Positions 34,910-44,588 of a stretch of DNA of 64,000 nucleotides are shown one piece after another. The DNA lies in assembly GCF_005063415.1 (NCBI RefSeq), contig NZ_SUEG01000004.1:53290-117289 (forward strand). Reading direction: 5' to 3'. The notes below the pieces were generated by a model that searched no databases, was not told the DNA's origin, and saw nothing but the letters and a program-made list of their open reading frames with translations. Each line of letters starts with the position of its first letter. Positions within the stretch are counted from its first letter, which is position 1. The position numbers were made by a program, and so were the translations under genes. The DNA comes from Mesorhizobium sp. (GTDB lineage Bacteria; Pseudomonadota; Alphaproteobacteria; Rhizobiales; Rhizobiaceae).

Positions 34910-36091
34910 ATGCCAAAGACCTCCAACCAGTTCGCCGACATTTCCGATTTCGCCGACAAGGCCGCCGAGCTTGCGGCGGTTCGCCAGCACCTGCACGCGC
35001 ATCCCGAGCTTTCCTTCCAGGAGCACGAAACCGCTGCATACGTTGCTGAACGGCTCGAAGGCTGGGGATACGAGGTGACGCGTAATGTCGGCGGCCTCGG
35101 GGTCGTCGGCCGCTTGCGCCAGGGCAGCGGCCGCAGCATCGCCATCCGCGCCGACATGGACGCCTTGCCGATCACCGAAGCGACCAATCTCCCTTATGCC
35201 AGCCAGGCCAGCGGCAAGATGCACGCCTGCGGCCATGACGGCCACACCACGATGCTGCTCGGCGCGGCCGAATATCTGGCGCGCACACGGCATTTCAACG
35301 GCACGGTGAACCTTATCTTCCAGCCGGCCGAGGAAGCCGGCAAGGGAAGCGGGGCGCAGGCGATGATCGCCGACGGCCTGTTCGAGCGCTTTCCCTGCGA
35401 TGCGATATTCGGGCTGCATAATCATCCGGGCGCGCCGGCGGGTTCGTTCCTGATGCGCGCCGGGCCGCTGATGGCGGCGAGCGATACTGTCACCATCAAG
35501 ATCGCCGGGCGTGGCGGCCACGCCTCCCGTCCGCACCTGACGGTCGACCCGATCGTCGCTGCCGCCAACATCGTCATGACCCTGCAGACGGCGGTGTCGC
35601 GCAACGTCAACCCGATCGAGACGGCTGTCGTTACCGTCGGCACCATTCACGGCGGCACGGCCTCCAACGTCATCCCGGAACACGCCGAGATCACGCTGAG
35701 CGTTCGCTCTTTCTCGGCCGAGATTCGCGACACGCTCGAGCAGCGTATTCGCAGCATCGCAGCACTTGTGGCGCAGGCGCATGGCGCAACGGTCGAGATC
35801 GATTACGAGCGCGGCTACCCGGTGGTGGTCAATTCCGAGAGCGAGACGTCCTTTGCGACAGACGTCGCTGTTGAACTCGTTGGTCAGGACAAGGTGGCCG
35901 TCTGCCCGTTGATCCCCGGCAGCGAAGACTTTTCCTATTTCCTTGCGCACAAACCTGGTTGCTTCCTCCGCCTCGGCAACGGCGAGGATTCAGCCATCCT
36001 GCACAGCTCGAAATATGATTTCAACGACGGCAATTTGACCGTCGGCGCAGCGCTTTGGGCTCGATTGACCGAGAGATTTCTGGCCGCTTGA
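34910..36091 (+). CDS. M20-family amidohydrolase (hippurate/N-acyl-amino-acid hydrolase-like)
   Basis: A 393-residue metal-dependent amidohydrolase. The metal-binding motifs are RADMDALPI (~85) and [12 protein letters not shown] (~105), and a dimerisation domain with [10 protein letters not shown] (~205) follows. The family cleaves N-acyl amino acids such as hippurate or indole-acetyl amino acids. The gene follows the ABC ATPase by 47 nt, so the imported ligand is likely an amide conjugate that this enzyme hydrolyses in the cytoplasm. The exact substrate is not predictable. Confidence 0.87.
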   Translation: MPKTSNQFADISDFADKAAELAAVRQHLHAHPELSFQEHETAAYVAERLEGWGYEVTRNVGGLGVVGRLRQGSGRSIAIRADMDALPITEATNLPYASQASGKMHACGHDGHTTMLLGAAEYLARTRHFNGTVNLIFQPAEEAGKGSGAQAMIADGLFERFPCDAIFGLHNHPGAPAGSFLMRAGPLMAASDTVTIKIAGRGGHASRPHLTVDPIVAAANIVMTLQTAVSRNVNPIETAVVTVGTIHGGTASNVIPEHAEITLSVRSFSAEIRDTLEQRIRSIAALVAQAHGATVEIDYERGYPVVVNSESETSFATDVAVELVGQDKVAVCPLIPGSEDFSYFLAHKPGCFLRLGNGEDSAILHSSKYDFNDGNLTVGAALWARLTERFLAA

Positions 36092-36118
36092 GCCATACCT
36101 GCGGCTTGGATTGTCGAT

Positions 36119-36151
36119 CGGCCGGTCGAGCAGAATTGGGGCGACCGGCCG
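36119..36151. terminator. Strong hairpin after the M20 gene
   Basis: CGGCCGGTCG (36119-36128) pairs perfectly with CGACCGGCCG (36142-36151). There is no U-run on either strand, so it is a possible structure-dependent terminator or mRNA stabiliser between two convergent genes. Confidence 0.35.
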
Positions 36152-36213
36152 CGCGACGATGCTCAACGAATTCTCACGCATTCCCCTCTTCGAATGCGAT
36201 AAGAGCTTCGCTT

Positions 36214-37860
36214 TCAGACGAACAAAAAGTCACTCGTCGTCAGCGGGCTTGTAAAGTTTGCGAGAGTAACTTGATCGACTCCCGCGGTAATAATGGTGCT
36301 GGTTCCATTTTGCGAAATAGTGAGATCATCGAACGATTGCACGCCCTCCACGCCACTAAACACGATAGTGTCGCCTTGGGTCTGGCTGAAGTCGTAAATG
36401 GTGTTTTGGGTTCCGACCGTCATTGAACCATCGTCCTTGAATATGAATTGGTCTGCGCCGCCCTGAGCCAACTCGCTTAGTTGTCCGTCACCCCACATGT
36501 CATTGATGACCGTGCAGCCAGGTGCCGCGCTCCCGGCGTACAGGGTATCATTTCCACCTTTGGCCGAACCGGACATTTGCAGAGCGTCGCCGCACAGGAA
36601 GTTACGGACCTGGCCGCTTTCGGTGTTGTCGCCCCCGGTAAGAATGTCGTTGCCGCCCTGGGCGGAACCGGACATAGCGAGGGCGTCACCGTACAACTCG
36701 CTTACAACATCCGGACCGGAGCTCCTGTCGCCGCCAGTCAGGGAATCATTGCCACCCACAGCGCTGCCGAGCATCGCGACCGCATCGCCATACCCCAAAT
36801 TATGAGTGCCTTGCAGCACGGCCACGTCGTCGCCCCCAAGCGCATGGTCGAACATACTGCCGCCCGCGTCGCCGTAGAAAGTTATCTCCGAGCCACCCGC
36901 GTTCGTGAAAGTGTCGTTGCCGCCCGCGGCAAAACCGGAAAGATCGCCACCCGCATCGCCATAAAGAGTTTTGCTCCCGATCTCCCCACCCAGGTCCGTA
37001 TAGTGGTCGTCGCCGCCCTGAGCATGGTCAGACATGTTGCCGCCGGCGTCACCGAAGAAGGTGTTGGTGGAAAAGAAGCTACCCGTGAAGGTATCGTTGC
37101 CACCCTTGCTGTAGGCCGACATATCGCCGCCGGCATCGCCGTAGAAAGTGTTGAAGGAGTCGGTCCTGCTCGTGAAATTGTCGTCGCCGCCCTGCGCATT
37201 GCCGGACATGTTGCTGCCCGCGTCACCGCAGAAAATGTTATTGGCTTCTATCGAGCCCTGGAAGGTGTCGTTGCCGCCCTTGCCATGATCGGACATCTCG
37301 CCGCCCGCGTCACCGTAAAAGGTGTGGTCGGCGCCTTGTCGAGTGCTGGTCACGAAAATGTCGTCGCCGCCTTGAGCAAAGCCGAACATGTTGCCGCCGG
37401 CGTCACCGTAGAACGTGTTGTCTACCCGTCTACCCACTTCACTGCTCAAGGTATCGTTGCCGCCCTTGCTGTGGTCCGACATGTCGCCGCCGGCATCGCC
37501 GTAAAAAGTGTTGAAGGAGTCGCCCTCGGCCCTAAAACTGTCGTCGCCGCCCTGAGCATGGACGAACATGTTGCCGCCGACGTCACCGTAGAAGATGTAG
37601 GTGCCGAGCGAGGCGCCTGTGAAAGTGTCATTGCCGCCCTTGCTGTGGTCCGAGCTATCCTCGCCGGCATCGCCGTAAGCAGTGGTGGTGGAGGATGGCG
37701 CCCCCGTGAAGGTGTCGTTGCCGCCCCTCGAGAAATCTAGCAGGCTGCCGCCAGCATCGCCGATCAAGATATTTGTATTTAGATCGCCTGCGAGGATGTC
37801 ATCAGTGCCCCATTGACGGTCCGTTAGATTACCGGGAGTAAAGGGAACGCGTTTAGACAT
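36214..37860 (-). CDS. RTX-like Gly/Asp-repeat protein, probable type I secreted
   Basis: A 548-residue acidic protein built from about fifteen units of 27-31 residues, each carrying GDAGG followed by GGND or GGDD, a loose variant of the calcium-binding RTX nonapeptide. Units alternate between a K-GGNDT form and an AQGGDD form, giving a higher-order period of about two units. The last ~60 residues (IYDFSQTQGDTIVFSG to SDFLFV) resemble the C-terminal type I secretion signal domain of rhizobial RTX proteins. No catalytic domain or N-terminal signal peptide is visible. ATG at 37860 follows AGGAGAG. No TolC or HlyBD genes lie nearby. A surface or extracellular structural role is inferred. Confidence 0.78.
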   Translation of the reverse strand: MSKRVPFTPGNLTDRQWGTDDILAGDLNTNILIGDAGGSLLDFSRGGNDTFTGAPSSTTTAYGDAGEDSSDHSKGGNDTFTGASLGTYIFYGDVGGNMFVHAQGGDDSFRAEGDSFNTFYGDAGGDMSDHSKGGNDTLSSEVGRRVDNTFYGDAGGNMFGFAQGGDDIFVTSTRQGADHTFYGDAGGEMSDHGKGGNDTFQGSIEANNIFCGDAGSNMSGNAQGGDDNFTSRTDSFNTFYGDAGGDMSAYSKGGNDTFTGSFFSTNTFFGDAGGNMSDHAQGGDDHYTDLGGEIGSKTLYGDAGGDLSGFAAGGNDTFTNAGGSEITFYGDAGGSMFDHALGGDDVAVLQGTHNLGYGDAVAMLGSAVGGNDSLTGGDRSSGPDVVSELYGDALAMSGSAQGGNDILTGGDNTESGQVRNFLCGDALQMSGSAKGGNDTLYAGSAAPGCTVINDMWGDGQLSELAQGGADQFIFKDDGSMTVGTQNTIYDFSQTQGDTIVFSGVEGVQSFDDLTISQNGTSTIITAGVDQVTLANFTSPLTTSDFLFV

Positions 37861-38000
37861 TGTTCGCTCTCCTGTTGAGCCTGCCCGTCCCATGACAGCC
37901 GTACGATGTGAGGCTAGAGCGAGCAATAATCCCGAAGGGCTATGTCTTTGGGCGTAGGGGTCGGTAACTCATCACCTGCGCGCTATTGCGACATCCCGGA

Positions 38001-39983
38001 CTATCCCAGCCTTGCCCGAGCCTTCGCCGTCCAGGCGTTGAACAGCCGGTCGGCGACGATACCGATGAAGGCGATGGCCAGGCCGGCGACGATGCCGCGA
38101 CCGGAATCGGCCTTGGACAGGGCGATGAACACCTCCTGGCCGAGATCGCGCGTGCCGACCATGGCGCAGATGATGATCATCGCCAGTGCCATCAGGATGG
38201 TCTGGTTGACGCCGAGCATGATCTCGGGCAACGCCAGCGGCAGCTGCACGCGAAAGAAGGTTTGGCGCCTGGTACAGCCGGAAACCTTCGCCGCCTCGAT
38301 CAGCGCCGGCGGCACCTGCCGGATGCCGTGATTGGTGTAGCGGATGGCCGGCACCACGGCGAAGGCGACGGTGGCGATCATCGCGGTGACGTCGCCGACC
38401 CTGAACAGCATCACCACCGGAATGATGAAGCAGAACGACGGCAGCACCTGCAGCGTGTCGATGACCGGCGTGACGATCTTTTCGAAGCGGTCGCCGCGCG
38501 ATGCCATCAGCCCGATCGGAATGCCGATCAGGCAAGCGACAAAGGCCGAGATGCCGCACAAATAGACTGTCGCCATGGTCTTTTCCCAAAGGCCAGTGAC
38601 GGCGCAGAACGCTGTCAATGCCGCGACCAGGGCGGCGAGGCGCAAGCCGCCGAGCTGGTAGCCGGCAAGGCCGAGGAGACAAACCGCGCCCAGCCACGGA
38701 AAGCCCTCGCAGAAGGCGCGCACCGGGTTCAGCACATTGAGGATAAGCGCCACGCGGAACGCTTCGATCGTGTCGAAGAAGTTGATGGTGATCCAGTTCA
38801 CCGCCGCCTTCCACAAAGGCGCGGTGGTGAAGGTGATCGCTTTCGGCACCGCGGCGAAGGCCGGCACGAACAGGCCGAGCAGCGTGGTGACGGCGAGGAT
38901 GGCGACGGCCAGCGTCAGGTTGGGATAGCGCCGCCAGAAGCTGGTCCCGGGCTGATGGCGGACATTGCCCTTGGCGTGATTGTGGGCGATCGCCTGGCTC
39001 AGCCGGTCGAGTGCAATTGCCAGTGCGACGATGGCGAGGCCAGCTTCCATGGCCTCGCCGACCTTGAGCGCGCGCAACGCCAAAAGCACATCATAGCCGA
39101 GCCCACCGGCGCCGATCATCGAGGCGATGATCACCATATTGAGAGCCAGCATGATGACCTGGTTGACGCCGACCATCAATGTCGGCCGCGCCGACGGCAG
39201 CAGCACCCGCCACAGTTTCTGCCGTGCTGTGCAGCCGGCCATCTCGCTGAAATCGTCGATCTCCGACGGCACCCGCGACAGGCCCAGCATCGTCGCCCGC
39301 ACCATTGGCGGTGTCGCGAAAATTGCCGTAGCGATCATTGCCGAAACCGGGCTGTTGCCGAACAGAAGCAGCATGGGGATGAGATAGGCGAAGGTTGGGA
39401 TCGTCTGCATCAGATCGAGGGCAGGGGAGATCAACAGCCTCTCCACCCAAGGCTTGCGCCATGCCCAGATGCCGGCGAACAGCCCGGTGACAATGCAAAA
39501 CGGTACGGCGATTGAGATCAGGCCCAGCGTCAGCATGGCGCTGGTCCACTGCCCGAACAGCGCGGTGTAGAGAAAACAGCCGCCGACCAGCGCACCCAGC
39601 TTCCAGCCGCCGGCGGCGCGCCCCGCAAGGTAGGCGGCAGCGCAGACGCCGACCCAGGACAGCCGCGGCAAGACGATCATATCCGCGCCATGGCCGATCT
39701 TGAAATTCTTGGCCAGAAGACCGAGCGCGAAATCGAGCGGCACGCCGAGCACCGCGGTGATCGAGCGGGTCAGCCAGGAGAAGTTCGACTTCACCCAGTT
39801 CATCAGGGAACTGACCCAGTCGGCGACAGGAACGGTCGCGCCGGCCGGGTAATTGACCGCCCAGGGCAGGCTTTCCTGCAGCAGGAAGACAATAAGCACG
39901 GCGGCGAGCGCGCAGGCCCAGATCGCCAGCCAGGTTTGAACCGGCCGGGGCCTCGCTGCGCTGGCGCTTGCCGTGACCGTCAT
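38001..39983 (-). CDS. tmoW: Betaine/TMAO-type ABC transporter permease, double-length (TmoW-like)
   Basis: A 660-residue inner-membrane protein with two tandem ProW-like permease domains. Each has its own EAA-type loop: MAGCTARQKLWRVLLPSA in the first half and VSGCTRRQTFFRVQLPLA in the second. One polypeptide can therefore form the whole channel. Glycine betaine ProW is normally about half this length; a fused permease is a feature recalled for TmoW of the TMAO transporter. The start overlaps the ATPase stop by ATGA. The symbol is by context; choline or betaine uptake is the main alternative. Confidence 0.65.
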   Translation of the reverse strand: MTVTASASAARPRPVQTWLAIWACALAAVLIVFLLQESLPWAVNYPAGATVPVADWVSSLMNWVKSNFSWLTRSITAVLGVPLDFALGLLAKNFKIGHGADMIVLPRLSWVGVCAAAYLAGRAAGGWKLGALVGGCFLYTALFGQWTSAMLTLGLISIAVPFCIVTGLFAGIWAWRKPWVERLLISPALDLMQTIPTFAYLIPMLLLFGNSPVSAMIATAIFATPPMVRATMLGLSRVPSEIDDFSEMAGCTARQKLWRVLLPSARPTLMVGVNQVIMLALNMVIIASMIGAGGLGYDVLLALRALKVGEAMEAGLAIVALAIALDRLSQAIAHNHAKGNVRHQPGTSFWRRYPNLTLAVAILAVTTLLGLFVPAFAAVPKAITFTTAPLWKAAVNWITINFFDTIEAFRVALILNVLNPVRAFCEGFPWLGAVCLLGLAGYQLGGLRLAALVAALTAFCAVTGLWEKTMATVYLCGISAFVACLIGIPIGLMASRGDRFEKIVTPVIDTLQVLPSFCFIIPVVMLFRVGDVTAMIATVAFAVVPAIRYTNHGIRQVPPALIEAAKVSGCTRRQTFFRVQLPLALPEIMLGVNQTILMALAMIIICAMVGTRDLGQEVFIALSKADSGRGIVAGLAIAFIGIVADRLFNAWTAKARARLG

Positions 39984-41056
39984 GCGCCGGCCCCACGACG
40001 CTCGATGCCTGCCAGAAGATCGATCACCGCCTGCGGCGTGACTTCGCCGATAGGCTTGCCGGTGCCGTTGACCACCGCGAAGGGCTTGCCGGCAGAGACA
40101 ATATCTGCCGAGAAACTGGCAATCTTGGCATCCGGCGCGACCGTGCCGCCGTACTCGGCGCCGTCGCAGGCGCGCATCAGGCTTTTGGCCGAGATCACCT
40201 TGGCACGGTCGACGTCGCGGGTGAATTCGGCGACATAGTCGGTCGCCGGGTTGACCACCAGCTCTTCCGGCGTGCCGATCTGGATGACCTCGCCGTCCTT
40301 CATGATGGCGATCCGGTCGGCCAGCCGGATGGCCTCGTCGAAATCATGGGTGATGAAGACGATGGTCTTGTGCAGCATGGTCTGCAGCCGCATCAGCTCG
40401 TCCTGCATCTCACGGCGGATCAGCGGATCGAGGGCCGAGAACGGCTCGTCGAGGAACCAGATTTCCGGCTTCGTGGCGAGGCTGCGGGCGATGCCGACAC
40501 GCTGCTGCTGTCCGCCGGAAAGCTCGCGCGGATAGAAATGCTCGCGGCCGCGCAAGCCGACCAGCTCGATGACTTCACGGGCCCGCTTCTCGCGTGTCGG
40601 CCGGTCCTGCCCCTGGATGCCCAAGGGAAAGGCGATGTTCTCCAGTACGTTGAGATGTGGCAGCAAGGCAAAATTCTGGAACACCATGCCCATGCGATGG
40701 CGTCGCAGCTCGATCAGCGCGGCATCGGAAATCTTGAGCAGGTCCTTGCCTTCAAACTCGACCTTGCCGTGGGTCGGCTCGATCAGCCGCGACATGCAGC
40801 GCACCAGCGTCGACTTGCCTGACCCCGAAAGTCCCATGATGATGAAGATCTCGCCCTGGCGGATTTCGAGATCGACGGCGCGCACCGCGCCAACCAGTCC
40901 GGCATCGGCGATGTCCGCCAGGCTGGCCTTGCCATCGCGCCGGCGGATGAAATTGGCCGCGTCCGCCCCGAACAGCTTCCAGACATTGCGACAGGCAAGC
41001 TTTATCGGGCGGGCATCGTTGCCCGCTTTCGCCGCCTGTTCAATCGTATCGGTCAT
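39980..41056 (-). CDS. tmoV: Betaine/TMAO-type ABC transporter ATP-binding protein (TmoV-like)
   Basis: A 358-residue ATPase of the ProV/OpuAA family with Walker A GLSGSGKST (~64), signature LSGGQQQR and Walker B IWFLDEP, plus a C-terminal regulatory extension of ~90 residues. An N-terminal segment before Walker A (RNVWKLFGADAANFIRRR) is typical of quaternary-amine ATPases. ATG at 41056 follows AAGGACGA. It lies between the binding protein (74 nt) and the fused permease (overlap). The order X-V-W equals that of tmoXVW. Confidence 0.68.
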   Translation of the reverse strand: MTDTIEQAAKAGNDARPIKLACRNVWKLFGADAANFIRRRDGKASLADIADAGLVGAVRAVDLEIRQGEIFIIMGLSGSGKSTLVRCMSRLIEPTHGKVEFEGKDLLKISDAALIELRRHRMGMVFQNFALLPHLNVLENIAFPLGIQGQDRPTREKRAREVIELVGLRGREHFYPRELSGGQQQRVGIARSLATKPEIWFLDEPFSALDPLIRREMQDELMRLQTMLHKTIVFITHDFDEAIRLADRIAIMKDGEVIQIGTPEELVVNPATDYVAEFTRDVDRAKVISAKSLMRACDGAEYGGTVAPDAKIASFSADIVSAGKPFAVVNGTGKPIGEVTPQAVIDLLAGIERRGAGA

Positions 41057-41130
41057 GCGGTCGTCCTTCTGGAACACGGGATCGAGACCCGGCCACGAAT
41101 GGCCGGGTCGTCGGATTTCCAGTCAGACGG

Positions 41131-42105
41131 TCACTCGGCCCAAGCTTTCCAGTCTGCTTCGTGGGCGGCGATCCAGGCGGCGGCGACGTCTTCCGGCGTC
41201 TTGCCTTCGAGATCGATCTGGCCGCTCATCTTGTTGAGCTCGTCGGTATCGACCGTGTAGTTTTTCGCGACCTTGTAGGCGACCGGCCATTTGTCCTTCA
41301 TCCCGGCCCAGGAATATTTCCAGATCTCGCCATGCGGCTTGCCGCAGTCATATTTCGCGTCGGGGTTCACACCCCATTTCGGGTCGGTGTAGCACTCTGT
41401 CGTATAGTCAGGGAATTCGACCCATTCGCCCTTGTATTTGGCCGGCGCCCAATGCGGCGAATAGATCCACAGCATGATCGGTGCCTTGCGCTGATAGGCC
41501 GAGTCCAGTTCGGCGAACATCGCCGCATCGGTGCCGGCATGGATGACGGTGAAGGGCAGTTTCAGCGCCTCGACGCGTTCGTCGTCAAAACCTTCCCATG
41601 TCACCGGGCCGCCGAGATAGCGCCCCTTCGGTGTGGTTTCGGCCGTCGAAAAGGCCTCGGCGCATTTCGGATCTTTCAGCGCTTCCCAGTTCGGCAGGCC
41701 GGGGCATTTCTCTTTCATATATTCGGGAAACCACCATTCTTCCTTGGCCTTGGGTCCGAGCTTGCCGAGGCGTTCGGTCTGGCCCGTCGCGTCCGAGGCC
41801 TTCATCGCCTCGCCGGCCGTCGTGTCCCAGAATTCCAGGCCGACATCGATGTCGCCATTGGTCAGGCCGGTGGTCAGGCTGGAGAGATAGTCGGCGGTCG
41901 GGTACTCGACGGTGTAGCCGAGCTTTTCGAGGATGCCGCCGAGGATCTTGGCGTTCAGATTGACGCTGGTCCAGTCGAACAGCGCGATCTTGATCGGGTC
42001 GTTGGATTCCGGCGCCGCCGCATAGGCCGAAGGTGTCAGTGCACTTGCTGCGGCAAGTGTTAAGGCTCCCATTGAGAAATTCGAAATCATGCTCCGAAGT
42101 GACAT
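41131..42105 (-). CDS. tmoX: Betaine/TMAO-type periplasmic binding protein (TmoX-like)
   Basis: A 324-residue OpuAC-type solute-binding protein with a signal peptide (cleavage near residue 30, AYA-A). Many Trp residues (DWTSVNLN, EFWDTTAGE, EEWWFPEYM, WIYSPHW) could build the aromatic box that cradles a trimethylammonium or amine-oxide head group. AGGAG precedes the ATG. Ligand choice between TMAO, betaine and choline cannot be made by eye; the TMA/TMAO island 10-30 kb away favours TMAO. Confidence 0.65.
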   Translation of the reverse strand: MSLRSMISNFSMGALTLAAASALTPSAYAAAPESNDPIKIALFDWTSVNLNAKILGGILEKLGYTVEYPTADYLSSLTTGLTNGDIDVGLEFWDTTAGEAMKASDATGQTERLGKLGPKAKEEWWFPEYMKEKCPGLPNWEALKDPKCAEAFSTAETTPKGRYLGGPVTWEGFDDERVEALKLPFTVIHAGTDAAMFAELDSAYQRKAPIMLWIYSPHWAPAKYKGEWVEFPDYTTECYTDPKWGVNPDAKYDCGKPHGEIWKYSWAGMKDKWPVAYKVAKNYTVDTDELNKMSGQIDLEGKTPEDVAAAWIAAHEADWKAWAE

Positions 42106-42667
42106 GCTTGTTCTCCTGTCAAGCTCTGGTGGACGTTATCGTTGGTTCCCTTCTTGCGTCTTTTTTTGATTGTGTTGGAAAAGCTGGTCGTTGCGCAAGG
42201 CCGTAGGCGCCACAATGCTGCCGAAGCGGATGCCGGCGCAAAACGCAGTGGTGCCCAAATTGGTGAAGATGTGGCGGGACCGGCCGCGTCATGACTGCCG
42301 AAGGATTGCTGCCGAAGCAGTCATCCACGGATCGATCGCCAGTCTTGAGGTGCAAACCATCAAAGTCCCATGATCTCGGCTGTTGGCTCGGCAACTCGCT
42401 CAGAGCCACTTTCATGAGATGAAATTATATATACCAACGTTCATGTCGCGCAACGATTAACGCCGGGGCCAATTTCACGGCCCATCTTTTTGCATGGACC
42501 CGTAGATGGGTTTGAAAAAAGCCAAGGTTGCCAGTCATCCCGTATGCGAGCCGCGAGGACAGGGTACCGATACAATGCAGCAGACCAAAGCGTCTTATTT
42601 CTTTGCGAACCGCGGTATCGCCATCGGCTTCTGACCTTTTCAACACCACATCATATCCGAGGCTTTC
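42106..42667. other. Intergenic region between the tmoX-like and ddl genes
   Basis: About 560 nt with no ORF I support. It contains a perfect inverted repeat TTTCAT-GAG-ATGAAA at 42410-42424, followed by an AT-rich TTATATATAC that could be a promoter element. The repeat shares TTTCAT with the amine-regulon sites, but it is ~305 nt from tmoX and ~245 nt from ddl. Confidence 0.4.
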
Positions 42668-43738
42668 ATGACCCTGAACAGACTGCGCATCGCCGTGCTC
42701 TTTGGCGGACGTTCCGCCGAGCATGACGTTTCGGTGCTTTCAGCAACCAATGTCATGCGGGCTCTGCTGCCCGCCAAATACGATGCCGTCCCAATCTTCG
42801 TCACGCGCGAAGGACAGTGGCTGCTGAGCAGCTTCCAGGATGGTACGCTCGCAAAACCTGCGGGCGGCACGCAAGTTTGCTTGGTTCCGGGTGGGCGCGG
42901 ACGGATGATGGCGATCCCGGCCGACGGCATGCCCTATGATCTGCCAAAGATCGACATCCTGTTTCCCGTCCTGCACGGCCCCCATGGCGAAGACGGCTCG
43001 GTACAGGGGGTGGCCGAGGTGGCTCTGGTGCCGCTCGCCGGCTGCGGCATCCTAGGTTCAGCAACCGCGCTGGACAAGGATATCGCCAAGCGGCTCCTGA
43101 AAGCGGCGGGGCTGCCAATCGCACGCTCAGTGACGATCCATGAAGGTGCGGCGCCTGCCCTCGCCATACTGGAAAGCGAACTCGGCCTGCCGTTCTTCAT
43201 CAAACCGGCGCGTCAGGGATCGTCTGTCGGAGTCAGAAAAGTCCGTGCCAGCCAGGAATTCGATGGAGCGCTTGCTGAAGCCTTCCGGCACGATTGCAAG
43301 CTGTTGGCCGAGGAATTCATTCGTGGGCGCGAGATCGAATATAGCGTGCTGGAGGACCCGGCAGGCGACCTGTTCGTCTCGCGGCCAGGCGAGATCGTGC
43401 CGGCGGAAAGCCACGGTTTCTACAGCTACGATGCCAAATACATCGACGAGAACGGCGCGGTGCTGAAAGTGCCGGCCGGACTGCCGCCGGAGGTCGAGGC
43501 AGGCATGCGGGATGTGGCTGCAAGGGCTTTCAGAGCCGTCGGCTGTGACGGGATGGCGCGCGTCGACTTTTTCCTGACACCGGACATGCAATTCTTGGTC
43601 AATGAAATCAACACCATCCCCGGCTTCACCGATATCAGCATGTATTCCAAGGCAATGGCGGCAAGCGGCGTCAGCTATTCCGAAATCATCGACCGGCTCG
43701 TGGAACATGGATTGGCACGGGCCGGCCGAGCAGCCTGA
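42668..43738 (+). CDS. D-alanine-D-alanine ligase
   Basis: A 356-residue ATP-grasp ligase that joins two D-alanines for peptidoglycan. It has the Ddl N-terminal [17 protein letters not shown], the [16 protein letters not shown] motif, the ATP-grasp [11 protein letters not shown] and the C-terminal metal site [13 protein letters not shown] at 42668. Length and features match DdlA-type enzymes. It is away from the division-cell-wall cluster, where a ddlB is usually found, so it is probably a second copy. It could also accept other D-amino acids. Confidence 0.9.
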   Translation: MTLNRLRIAVLFGGRSAEHDVSVLSATNVMRALLPAKYDAVPIFVTREGQWLLSSFQDGTLAKPAGGTQVCLVPGGRGRMMAIPADGMPYDLPKIDILFPVLHGPHGEDGSVQGVAEVALVPLAGCGILGSATALDKDIAKRLLKAAGLPIARSVTIHEGAAPALAILESELGLPFFIKPARQGSSVGVRKVRASQEFDGALAEAFRHDCKLLAEEFIRGREIEYSVLEDPAGDLFVSRPGEIVPAESHGFYSYDAKYIDENGAVLKVPAGLPPEVEAGMRDVAARAFRAVGCDGMARVDFFLTPDMQFLVNEINTIPGFTDISMYSKAMAASGVSYSEIIDRLVEHGLARAGRAA

Positions 43739-43794
43739 ATGCAGCGATGGGGCTTTCAGATACCAGCGGATGGGACATTGGCCTGTGTCGTATC

Positions 43795-44580
43795 TCACGA
43801 CATGATCAGGCCGCCATCGACATTGATGGTCTGGCCGGTGATGTAGGCCGCATCGCCGCTGGCGAGAAAGCTGACCAGGCCGGAGACGTCCTCGCCGCTG
43901 CCGGCGCGGCCCATCGGGATGTTCTTCACCCATTCGGCCATCAGCTCGCCGGGCTTGTAGTCGCCCATCAACTTGCCCCATGCGGCATCGTTATAGGCCC
44001 ACATGTCGGTGTCGATGATGCCGGGGCAGATCGCGTTGACGGTGATCTTCTCCTTGGCCACTTCCTTGGCCAGGCTCTGGGTGATGCCGACGACGCCGAA
44101 TTTCGAGGCGGCATAATGCGGTGTGTAGATAAAACCCTGCCGCGCCTGGCCGGATGCGGTGTTGATCAGCCGGCCACCGCCGCCGTGCTTGCGGATACGC
44201 GCGATCGCCTCCTGGCAGCACAGGAACACGCCCTTGGTGTTGACCGCCATCACCTTGTCCCATTCGGCCTCGGTCATTGTCTCGATCCTGGCGATGGTGA
44301 TAACACCGGCATTCTGCACGGAGATATCGACGCGGCCGAACTCCTGCTCGGCCAGGTCATAGAGGGCGACGACCTCGTCCTTTTTGGTCACGTCCATGCG
44401 CAGCGATGCGACCCTGGCGCCCGCAGCCTTGAGATCGGCGGCGACCTCGTCGACGCGCGGGTCGATGGCGCTGACGACGACCGCGGCACCTTCCGCCGCG
44501 AAGCGCCTGGCCATTGCCGCGCCGATGCCGCCGCTGGCGCCGGTGATGACCGCCGTTTTTCCCTGGAATCGCTTCTGCAT
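43795..44580 (-). CDS. Short-chain dehydrogenase/reductase
   Basis: A 261-residue classical SDR. It has the NAD(P) motif TGASGGIG (~14-21), NAG at ~90, the catalytic Ser (NTASGQ), Y-x3-K (YAASK, ~156) and C-terminal GQTINVDGG. It is likely to oxidise a polyol or a sugar hydroxyl, given its place with a sugar ABC transporter. It is 8 nt downstream of a second SDR, so both are co-transcribed. Confidence 0.88.
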   Translation of the reverse strand: MQKRFQGKTAVITGASGGIGAAMARRFAAEGAAVVVSAIDPRVDEVAADLKAAGARVASLRMDVTKKDEVVALYDLAEQEFGRVDISVQNAGVITIARIETMTEAEWDKVMAVNTKGVFLCCQEAIARIRKHGGGGRLINTASGQARQGFIYTPHYAASKFGVVGITQSLAKEVAKEKITVNAICPGIIDTDMWAYNDAAWGKLMGDYKPGELMAEWVKNIPMGRAGSGEDVSGLVSFLASGDAAYITGQTINVDGGLIMS

Positions 44581-44588
44581 CTTTTCTC

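Noticed and set aside
36214..37860. CRISPR-like tandem repeat pattern
   Set aside because: The repeats are in frame, encode GDAGG/GGND units, differ in sequence, and lack unique spacers and cas genes.
42119..42724. Minus-strand ORFs in the tmoX-ddl intergenic region
   Set aside because: They have no ribosome site, overlap the start of ddl, and show no recognisable features.
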